Assembly (NCBI RefSeq): GCF_015841355.1 | Contig: NZ_CP064908.1 | Location: forward strand, 2,108,001 to 2,172,000 | Direction: 5' to 3' | DNA: 64,000 nucleotides | From: Synechococcus sp. CBW1107 | GTDB lineage: Bacteria; Cyanobacteriota; Cyanobacteriia; PCC-6307; Cyanobiaceae | Shown here: positions 57,686 to 64,000 of the stretch, piece after piece | How the letters are laid out: every line of letters starts with the position of its first letter | Position numbering within the stretch: position 1 is the first letter of the stretch | The notes under the pieces: generated by a model | What the model saw: only the letters and a program-made list of their open reading frames with translations | What the model was told of the DNA's origin: nothing | Database searches by the model: none | Made by a program: the position numbers and the translations under genes

Positions 57686-58623
57686 TGGCGCAGCCGGGCG
57701 GCGCCGGCGAAGCCCTGACAGGTCCAGCCCATGTGCTTGCGGGCAATCAGCAGCCCCTGCTCCCCCCGGGCCGCCACCAGGGCCTCAAGGTGCTCCCGGG
57801 CCAGGGCCAGCCGTTCCGCAGGGCCGGGCACCGGCGGCAGCGGTCTTCCGCTCAGGGCCGCGTCGATGCGGCCCACCAGCCAGGGGGCCCCGAGAGTGCC
57901 CCGTCCCACCATCACGCCATCGGCGCCGGTGCGTTTCAGGCAGTCGAGGGCTCGCTCCGGGTCGGTGATGTCGCCGTTGGCGATCAGGGGAATGGAGAGG
58001 GCCCGCTTCACCCGGGCGATGGCGTCCCAGTCGGCTGAGCCGGAGAAGCCCTGGTCGCGGGTGCGGCCATGCAGGGTGAGGGCCTGGGCGCCGGCCTCCT
58101 GCAGGGCCAGGGCGAATCCCACCGGATCGGAGGAGTCGCCGCACCAGCCCAGACGGGTCTTGACGGTGACCGGAACCGTGACGGCCGCGCTGACGGCCTC
58201 GACGATGCGGCAGGCCAGGACGGGATCGCGCAGAAGGCCGCTGCCGCCCCCCTTGCGGGCAATCTTGCGGACCGGGCAGCCCATGTTGATGTCCACCAGG
58301 AAGGCACCCGCCCCCTCGGCCCGCCGGGCCGCCTCCGCCATCGCTCCGGGCCGGTGGTCGAAGAGCTGAACGGCGATCGGCCCGGTCTCGGCCTCCAGGC
58401 CCGCCATCTTGTCGCTGCCGTGGCCCAGCTCCAGGCTTGTGGCGTTGACCATCTCCGTGAAGAGCAGGGCATCAGGGGCCCAGCGGCGCACGAAGCCTCG
58501 AAAGATGCGGTCGCTCACGCCGGCCAGGGGCGACTGCAGCACCCGGCAGCGCAGCTTCCGCGGTGTGCCGCGACCGGGCAGGCTCAGGGGGGCATCGTTG
58601 AGGGAGCTGGGAGCCATGGCCAT
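57598..58623 (-). CDS. dusB: tRNA-dihydrouridine synthase
   Basis: 341 residues from ATG 58623 (58617 is equally possible). FMN TIM barrel with VLQSPLAGVSDRIFRGFVRR, LVDINMGCPVRKIARKGGGS (catalytic Cys), LTLHGRTRDQGFSGSADW, LIANGDITDPERAL and GADGVMVGRGTLGAPWLVGR. Reduces uridines in the tRNA D-loop; the exact Dus class is uncertain. Starts base-to-base against the divergent DUF1823 gene. Confidence 0.92.
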   Translation of the reverse strand: MAMAPSSLNDAPLSLPGRGTPRKLRCRVLQSPLAGVSDRIFRGFVRRWAPDALLFTEMVNATSLELGHGSDKMAGLEAETGPIAVQLFDHRPGAMAEAARRAEGAGAFLVDINMGCPVRKIARKGGGSGLLRDPVLACRIVEAVSAAVTVPVTVKTRLGWCGDSSDPVGFALALQEAGAQALTLHGRTRDQGFSGSADWDAIARVKRALSIPLIANGDITDPERALDCLKRTGADGVMVGRGTLGAPWLVGRIDAALSGRPLPPVPGPAERLALAREHLEALVAARGEQGLLIARKHMGWTCQGFAGAARLRHQLMRAPSPSAALELLAGAGQMRFPKSQE

Positions 58624-59101
58624 GTCCGCGTCGCCGCCTGAGGGGGCAACGGATCCCCACCCGCTCAGCCGTGCCCTGTTGATGATGATCCTGGAGGATC
58701 GCCTCAGCGACCGCTTCGTCTGTGAACTGATCTGGCGGCGGCTGGGCTATGAACTCCAGGAGGACAGGACCTGGCAGGCGGGGCTCACCACACCGGCCGC
58801 CTGGGCCGAGGCCTTCCCCCGGGCGCCGGAGCTGATCGCCGAGCGACCCGCCAGTGTGCACCTGACCCGCTCGATTCCCGCGGAGCACAAGCAGCTGCTC
58901 AAAGCCCAGCTCGGCTTCGCCGGCTACCGGATCGGCGAGCTGGTGCCGCGTCGCACGCGCCGGGCCACGGCTGTGAGCTGGCTGCTGGCCGATCTGGCCG
59001 CCCGCGGGGAGGGGCTGCCGGAGCAGGGGCCGCTGCCGGAGCCCCTGGTCCCACCCGAATCGCCGCTTCAGGGGCACCCCGGCGATCCGGAGGTGCACTG
59101 A
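58622..59101 (+). CDS. DUF1823 protein
   Basis: 159 residues from ATG 58622. MMILEDRLSDRFVCELIWRR, LGYELQ and PASVHLTRSIPAEHKQLLKA match DUF1823, a family of cyanobacteria and plastid-bearing plants. Proline-rich tail. Function unknown. The ATG shares bases with the opposing dus start codon at 58621-58623. Confidence 0.8.
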   Translation: MSASPPEGATDPHPLSRALLMMILEDRLSDRFVCELIWRRLGYELQEDRTWQAGLTTPAAWAEAFPRAPELIAERPASVHLTRSIPAEHKQLLKAQLGFAGYRIGELVPRRTRRATAVSWLLADLAARGEGLPEQGPLPEPLVPPESPLQGHPGDPEVH

Positions 59102-59206
59102 AGCCCCCGACCGAGATTGCCGACCGAGCCGCCGAATGAGGCGTCTGATCGAAGCAGCCTCAGTCTGTAGGGTTGAAGCAGGACATCGTTGTTGAGATAA
59201 AAGTTC

Positions 59207-60574
59207 TTGGCGCTTCCAGTCGTCGCCATCATCGGGCGGCCCAATGTGGGCAAATCCACCCTGGTGAATCGGCTCTGCCGTAGCCGCGAAGCGATCGTGC
59301 ACGATCAGCCCGGCGTCACCCGTGACCGCACTTATCAGGAAGGGTTCTGGGGGGACCGCCGATTCCGCGTGGTCGACACCGGAGGTCTCGTCTTCGATGA
59401 CGACAGTGAGTTCCTGCCGGAGATCCGCGAGCAGGCCAACCTGGCCCTGGCCGAGGCCTCCGTGGCGGTGGTGATCGTCGATGGCCAGCAGGGACTCACC
59501 GGGGCCGATCAGGCCATTGCCGACTGGTTGCGCGGGCAGAAGGTGCCTGTGCTGCTGGCGGTGAACAAGTGCGAATCGCCCGATCAGGGCCTGGCCATGG
59601 CCGCCGACTTCTGGGGTCTGGGCCTGGGTGAGCCCCATGCCGTCTCGGCCATCCACGGCGCCGGCACCGGGGATCTGCTCGACAAGGTGATCGGCTACCT
59701 GCCCACCACGCCGGAGGAGGAGACGGAGGAACCGATCCAGCTGGCTATCATAGGCCGTCCCAACGTGGGCAAATCCAGCCTGCTCAACTCGATCTGCGGC
59801 GAAGCGCGGGCGATCGTGAGCCCGATCCGCGGCACAACCCGCGACACGATCGACACCACGATCGAGCGGGAAGGCAAGACCTGGAAACTGCTCGACACCG
59901 CCGGCATCCGCCGCCGCCGCAGCGTCAGCTACGGCCCGGAATACTTCGGCATCAACCGCAGCTTCAAGGCGGTCGAGCGCAGTGATGTCTGTGTGCTGGT
60001 GATCGATGCCCTCGATGGCGTCACCGAACAGGATCAGCGGGTGGCGGGGCGCATTGAAGAGGACGGCCGCGCCTGCGTGATCGTGGTCAACAAGTGGGAC
60101 GCGATCGAGAAGGACAGCCACACGATGGCGGCGATGGAAAAGGAGCTGCGCGCCAAGCTCTATTTCCTCGACTGGGCACCGATGCTGTTCACCTCCGCCC
60201 TCACCGGCCAGCGGGTGGAGAGCATCTTCGCCCTGGCGCTGCTGGCGGTGGAGCAGCACCGCCGCCGGGTCACGACCTCGGTGGTGAATGAAGTGCTGCA
60301 GGAGGCGGTGAGCTGGCGTTCACCTCCCACCAGCCGCGGCGGGCGCCAGGGCCGTATCTATTACGGCACCCAGGTGGCCACCAGACCACCCAGCTTCACC
60401 CTGTTCGTGAACGACCCGAAGCTGTTCGGCGAAACCTACCGCCGCTATGTGGAGCGTCAGATCCGCGAGGGTCTGGGCTTCGATGGCTCACCGATCCGGC
60501 TGTTCTGGCGCGGCAAGCAGCAGCGCGATGCCGAGAAGGACCTGGCTCGGCAGCAGAGCCGTTCCGCCTCCTGA
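59207..60574 (+). CDS. der: GTPase Der (EngA)
   Basis: 455 residues from TTG 59207, the only initiator close enough to the family start ([20 protein letters not shown]). Two GTPase domains: first with [19 protein letters not shown] and NKCE; second (from about 178) with [28 protein letters not shown] and NKWD. A KH-like C-terminal domain follows ([20 protein letters not shown]). Needed for 50S ribosome assembly. Confidence 0.95.
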   Translation: MALPVVAIIGRPNVGKSTLVNRLCRSREAIVHDQPGVTRDRTYQEGFWGDRRFRVVDTGGLVFDDDSEFLPEIREQANLALAEASVAVVIVDGQQGLTGADQAIADWLRGQKVPVLLAVNKCESPDQGLAMAADFWGLGLGEPHAVSAIHGAGTGDLLDKVIGYLPTTPEEETEEPIQLAIIGRPNVGKSSLLNSICGEARAIVSPIRGTTRDTIDTTIEREGKTWKLLDTAGIRRRRSVSYGPEYFGINRSFKAVERSDVCVLVIDALDGVTEQDQRVAGRIEEDGRACVIVVNKWDAIEKDSHTMAAMEKELRAKLYFLDWAPMLFTSALTGQRVESIFALALLAVEQHRRRVTTSVVNEVLQEAVSWRSPPTSRGGRQGRIYYGTQVATRPPSFTLFVNDPKLFGETYRRYVERQIREGLGFDGSPIRLFWRGKQQRDAEKDLARQQSRSAS

Positions 60575-60587
60575 TGGTGCGCTCCTG

Positions 60588-61520
60588 ATGGACTGGCTGC
60601 GTCAGCTGCCCATCGGCCAGTACGTCGATGGGCAGCGGGGATGGCTGCGGCGGCTCGATGCCAGGCTCAAACTGGGCTGGACCCTGGCCTTCCTGGGCAC
60701 CCCGGTGCTGGCCGGACCCCAGTGGCGTCTGTCCTTGGTGGCGCTGCTGTTGCTGATCACGGCCGTCTGCGGTCTGCCCTGGCGCCTGTGGCGGCGCAAC
60801 CTGCCCGTGCTGCTGGCCCTCTGCCTGCTGGTGGGCCTCCTGGCGGCGCTGGTGCCGGTGGGGGTGGTGGCCTCCGCCAGCACGATGCGCTCCCCCCGGG
60901 AACTCCTGCTGGCCCCGGTCCCCGCCGGCCAGCCGGCGCCTCAGCGCTTCGGCCTGTCCTGGGAGGTGCTGCGCTGGGGACCCATCCAGCTGGGACCCCT
61001 GCCGATCGGGCCGCTGGTGGTCAACCGCCGCTCGGCCGAGCTTGGTCTCAACAGCGCCACGCTGCTGTTCACCCTGCTGCACAGCGCCAACCTGCTGCTG
61101 CTCTCTACTCCACCGGAGGAACTGGTGTGGGCGCTGAGCTGGGTGATCACGCCGCTCGGGGCGCTGGGGCTGCCGGTGGAGCGGCTGGGCTTCACCCTGC
61201 TGCTCTCCCTGCGTTTTCTGCCGCTGGTGCAGGAGGAGTTCCAGAACCTGCTGCGCTCGATCGCCACCCGGGCGGTGAACCTCAGGCGCCTGGGCTGGAA
61301 GGGTGGCCTCGGACTGGTGCTGGCGGTGGCCGAGCGGCTGCTCGCCAACCTGCTGCTGCGCTCGGAGCAGGGGGCCGAGGCTCTGATGGCCCGGGGGGGG
61401 CACTGGGTGCCTCCAGCGCAGATCCGCCTGGCCCGGCGGGCGGCCCGCTGGCTGAATCTGGTCGCGGCAAGCGCACTTTTTCTGTTTCTCGGGCTGCGCT
61501 GGCAGTACGGTGCGCTGTAA
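60588..61520 (+). CDS. ECF-type transporter transmembrane protein EcfT (CbiQ family)
   Basis: 310 residues from ATG 60588, 13 bp after der. RLKLGWTLAFLGTPVLAG, four to five hydrophobic segments, and the cytoplasmic coupling motifs LRSIATRAVNLRRLG and LLRSEQGAEALMARGG (A-R-G type) that contact the ATPases. A 40-residue insert (about 95-140) between helices is unusual. It serves vitamin or metal uptake with S-component and ATPases encoded elsewhere. Confidence 0.88.
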   Translation: MDWLRQLPIGQYVDGQRGWLRRLDARLKLGWTLAFLGTPVLAGPQWRLSLVALLLLITAVCGLPWRLWRRNLPVLLALCLLVGLLAALVPVGVVASASTMRSPRELLLAPVPAGQPAPQRFGLSWEVLRWGPIQLGPLPIGPLVVNRRSAELGLNSATLLFTLLHSANLLLLSTPPEELVWALSWVITPLGALGLPVERLGFTLLLSLRFLPLVQEEFQNLLRSIATRAVNLRRLGWKGGLGLVLAVAERLLANLLLRSEQGAEALMARGGHWVPPAQIRLARRAARWLNLVAASALFLFLGLRWQYGAL

Positions 61521-61542
61521 TTGGTAGCCATTGCAGCCGACA

Positions 61543-61821
61543 GTGAGCGTCGACGCGACCACCGAGCGTTATCTCAACCATCCGACGTTCGGGCTCCTTT
61601 ACCGGGTCGCTCCTGCCGGTGAAGGTCGTGATCTCTTCGCCACCCTCTACGCCCAGAGGATGTTCTTTCTGGTGACCCTGCAACCGCGGGGGGCCCAGTT
61701 CGAGGTGATTCCCCTGATGGATGCCCGCCATGTGGCGGAGCAGAACCTGGCGCGGGCCCGTCGTGATGGCAGTGCGCAGCTGCCCCGGTGGCGCCAGCTG
61801 TTCGATCAGACCTTCATCTGA
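61543..61821 (+). CDS. pipX: PII-interacting protein X (PipX)
   Basis: 92 residues from GTG 61543 (TTG 61531 also possible). Tudor-like core TERYLNHPTFGLLYRVAPAG, DLFATLYAQRMFFLVTLQPR and FEVIPLMDARHVAEQNLARA; C-terminal helices end RWRQLFDQTFI. PipX shuttles between PII (GlnB) and the global nitrogen regulator NtcA, co-activating NtcA when 2-oxoglutarate is high. In Synechococcus pipX is cotranscribed with pipY. Here an IS begins 11 bp after the stop. Confidence 0.94.
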   Translation: MSVDATTERYLNHPTFGLLYRVAPAGEGRDLFATLYAQRMFFLVTLQPRGAQFEVIPLMDARHVAEQNLARARRDGSAQLPRWRQLFDQTFI

Positions 61822-61823
61822 TC

Positions 61824-61832
61824 CGATCTTCC
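61824..61832 (+). repeat. 9-bp target duplication, left of IS copy 2
   Basis: CGATCTTCC, repeated exactly at 63433-63441. Confidence 0.9.
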
Positions 61833-63432
61833 AGCGGCGTCCCAGCAAGTGGTGTAACTCAGGAGGATCAGCCCCGGCGTAGCCGGGGCTGACGGCTCAC
61901 CTCCCTCAGATTTCAGCTGTGGCAATGGGTGGGCCGGTCTGTGACCCTGTTCGGAGAACTACCACCAAACCGAACACAGACCATGACCCTCACCCATAGT
62001 GGCGCCTCCGAGCTGAGCCAGCTCATGGAGGGCACCACCGCTGGCGCCCTGATCCCAGAGATCGTGCGCCGGGGTTTCCAGGACCTGCTGGAAGCCGAGG
62101 TTTCTGCCCTCACGGGCGCTCAACTCCATGAGCGCTGCCCCGATCAGCGCTCCACCCATCGCAACGGCTACCGGGAGCGGCTGCTCACCACCCAGGTGGG
62201 CGACCTCAGCCTGGCCATTCCCAGGTTGCGGCAGGGCAGCTTCTTTCCCAGCTGGCTGGAGCCACGCCGCCGGGTGGACAAGGCGCTCTACGCCGTGGTG
62301 ATGGAGGCCTACACCGGCGGGATCTCCACCCGCAAGGTCGACGCCCTGGTGGAGGCGCTGGGCGGGGCCAGCGGCATCTCCAAATCGGAGGTGAGCCGCA
62401 TCTGCCAGGGGCTCGATGAGCAGGTGAAAGCCTTTCTGGGCCGGCCGCTTGACCATGCCCGCTTTCCCTACGTCTACCTCGACGCCACCTACCTCCACGG
62501 CCGCCTGGGCCGAAATATGCAGGTGGTGTCGCGGGCGGTGGTGGTGGCGATCGGCATCAATGCCCTCGGCTACCGCGAAGTTCTCGGCATTGCCGTGGGC
62601 GACAGCGAGGCGGAGGGCTTCTGGCGTCAGTTCCTGGGCTCACTCAAGGAGCGTGGCCTCGACGGCACCCGCCTGGTGATCTCGGATGCCCACCTGGGCC
62701 TGACGGCAGCGATCAAGCGGATGTTCCAGGGCAGTAGCTGGCAGAGGTGCCGGGTGCACTTCCTGCGCAACCTGCTGAGCCATGTGCCCAAGGCCGGCCA
62801 GGACATGGTGGCCGCTGCCATGAAAGCGGTGTTCGTGATCCAGGCTCCAGATCAGGTGCGCGCCCACTGGCAGCGGGTCACCGAGATGCTGCGCAAGCAG
62901 TTCCCCGGCGCCGTGCCCGTGATGGAAGCCGCCCGGGACGACGTGCTGGCCTTCCTGCACTTCCCCCAGGAGCACTGGCGCAAGGTCTGGAGCACCAACC
63001 CGCTCGAGCGCCTCAACAAGGAGATCAAACGCCGCACCAACGTGGTCGGCATCTTCCCCAATGATCCAGCGATCGTGCGCCTGGTGGGCAGCCAGCTGCT
63101 GGAGCAGCAGGAGGAATGGCAGCTGGAGCGTCGCCGCTTCTTCTCTGAGGCCACCATGGCCAAGATCCCAGAGCCAGAAGAGCCCTTGGAGCTCACCGAT
63201 GCAGATCCGAACGCCCAGCCGGCTGCAACCATCAGCTGAAGCGCACCAGCTTCTACCTCGATCTACACAGAACACATCGATCGCTGAGTTGCCAATTCAG
63301 CGATCAGGGTTCATAATGGATCAATGGAGCTGCGCAATCAGCTTCCAAGCAGTCATCCCCTGACTGCTCCTGTTCACCCTCCGGAGAGGGTCACAGGACC
63401 TCCTGAGTTACACCACTCGGAGGGGCGCTACC
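61833..63432 (+). mobile_element. IS256-family insertion sequence, copy 2 (between pipX and pipY)
   Basis: 1600 bp, flanked by a perfect 9-bp duplication. The 19-bp inverted repeats lie at 61848-61866 and 63399-63417, again 15 bp in from each end. Hairpin 61868-61892 (11-bp stem, GTA loop) lies between the left repeat and the transposase; a second palindrome, ATCGCTGA...TCAGCGAT, follows the transposase. Same ends and same transposase as copy 1, inverted relative to it, with transposase reading the same way as pipX and pipY. Confidence 0.95.
61983..63239 (+). CDS. IS256-family transposase, copy 2
   Basis: 418 residues from ATG 61983 (61929 would add 18). Identical in sequence to the transposase at 26617-27873, with the same catalytic Asp, Asp and Glu motifs. 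It lies between pipX and pipY, so its expression may also affect pipY by read-through. Confidence 0.95.
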   Translation: MTLTHSGASELSQLMEGTTAGALIPEIVRRGFQDLLEAEVSALTGAQLHERCPDQRSTHRNGYRERLLTTQVGDLSLAIPRLRQGSFFPSWLEPRRRVDKALYAVVMEAYTGGISTRKVDALVEALGGASGISKSEVSRICQGLDEQVKAFLGRPLDHARFPYVYLDATYLHGRLGRNMQVVSRAVVVAIGINALGYREVLGIAVGDSEAEGFWRQFLGSLKERGLDGTRLVISDAHLGLTAAIKRMFQGSSWQRCRVHFLRNLLSHVPKAGQDMVAAAMKAVFVIQAPDQVRAHWQRVTEMLRKQFPGAVPVMEAARDDVLAFLHFPQEHWRKVWSTNPLERLNKEIKRRTNVVGIFPNDPAIVRLVGSQLLEQQEEWQLERRRFFSEATMAKIPEPEEPLELTDADPNAQPAATIS

Positions 63433-63441
63433 CGATCTTCC
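63433..63441 (+). repeat. 9-bp target duplication, right of IS copy 2
   Basis: CGATCTTCC, identical to 61824-61832. The pipY ATG lies 14 bp further on. Confidence 0.9.
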
Positions 63442-63455
63442 CCTGAGCTGACGGG

Positions 63456-64000
63456 ATGACCACCGCCACGCCGGCTGCTACGCCCGCTGACGCCCTCGCC
63501 CAGCGGCTGAAGGCTCTGCAGCGGCAGTTGCCGCCCCAGACCCACCTTCTGGCGGTCAGCAAGGGGCAGCCGGCCGGCCGCCTGCGCGAGGCGGTGGCTC
63601 TGGGGCTGTGCAGCTTTGGTGAGAGTCGCCTGCAGGAGGCCCAGGCCAAGCAGGCGGAGCTGGCCGATCTCGAACCTCTCGACTGGCATTTCATCGGCCG
63701 GCTGCAGGCCAACAAGGCCCGTGGGGTGCTGCGCCATTTCGGCACGATCCATTCCGTCGACAGTCTTCCCCTGGCGGAGCGGCTGCAGCGGATTGCCGCC
63801 GAGGAGCAGCTCAGTCCCCGCGTGTTCTTTCAGGTGAAACTCCGGCCCGATCCCGGCAAGACTGGCTTCGAGCCGCTGGAGCTGGAGCAGTGCTGGCCCC
63901 GGTTGCGGGCGCTGGAGCCCCTGGTGCCGGTGGGTCTGATGACGATCGCCCCCCTGGGGCTCGAGGCGGATCAGCGCTTCGGCCTGTTCCGGGACTGCGC
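63456..64000 (+). CDS. pipY: PipY, YggS-family PLP-binding protein (cut by window edge)
   Basis: Starts at ATG 63456; about 181 residues are visible and the frame is open to the edge. THLLAVSKGQPAGRLREAVA carries the PLP lysine (about residue 36); LCSFGESRLQEAQAKQAELA and WHFIGRLQANKARGVLRHFG are family motifs. PipY/YggS proteins are non-enzymatic PLP carriers for PLP and amino-acid homeostasis, tied to PipX in cyanobacteria. Without the IS its start would be 25 bp after the pipX stop. Confidence 0.93.
   Translation, partial: MTTATPAATPADALAQRLKALQRQLPPQTHLLAVSKGQPAGRLREAVALGLCSFGESRLQEAQAKQAELADLEPLDWHFIGRLQANKARGVLRHFGTIHSVDSLPLAERLQRIAAEEQLSPRVFFQVKLRPDPGKTGFEPLELEQCWPRLRALEPLVPVGLMTIAPLGLEADQRFGLFRDC

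Noticed and set aside
58472-60259. Minus-strand open frame of 595 codons
   Set aside because: Entirely antisense to DUF1823 and der, with His/Gln/Arg-rich composition typical of shadow frames in GC-rich DNA.

Overview
The window is GC-rich DNA from a unicellular cyanobacterium of the Synechococcus/Cyanobium type. Phycocyanin genes with their linkers and lyase, psbB-psbT, psbM, petB-petD, psaE, pipX-pipY and a cyanobacterial Mrp operon all point there. No phycoerythrin genes are in view, so a phycocyanin-only (green) strain fits but is not proven. Functions are assigned by motif and recalled family resemblance, because no search could be run.

Layout. 1-5240 is a phycobilisome rod cluster read leftward: cpcT, a CpcL/CpcG2-type linker with an apparent frameshift, cpcC-cpcD, cpcB-cpcA, and a second cpcG running off the left edge. 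5.3-19.3 kb is housekeeping and photosystem: comF, a sugar kinase, metK, rpsA, nrdR, psbB-psbT, a ferredoxin, psbM, a universal stress protein, dprA, prmC and a Sua5-family gene. 19.6-29.5 kb is accessory: two acidic, probably beta-propeller proteins flank a seven-gene Mrp antiporter operon, followed by a decayed outer-membrane-barrel gene and an IS256-family element inserted beside its remains. 29.7-39.5 kb carries tRNA-Thr, minE-minD, a PLD-type protein with split chromate transporters, minC, an HD hydrolase, ctpA, petB-petD and a GH100 invertase. 39.5-45.9 kb is a complete rrn operon (16S, tRNA-Ile, tRNA-Ala, 23S, 5S) with long-range pairing sequences around 16S and 23S. 45.9-61.8 kb is core metabolism and RNA/DNA maintenance: mtnC-mtnB, mutM, psaE, recQ, a LysM protein, an aldehyde dehydrogenase, two tRNAs, aroQ-miaE, mtnD, cobI, dus, der, ecfT and pipX. 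The right edge has a second full IS copy and then pipY, which runs off the window.

Most notable points: (1) both IS copies are exactly 1600 bp with intact 9-bp target duplications, lie in opposite orientations about 34 kb apart and bracket the rrn operon; (2) the second copy sits between pipX and pipY, which would otherwise be 25 bp apart; (3) the linker gene next to cpcT encodes its membrane-anchor helix in a different frame from its linker domain; (4) an outer-membrane-barrel gene shows stepwise decay; (5) two protein reading frames run into tRNA genes on the same strand. I found no CRISPR array, prophage or obvious new defence system.
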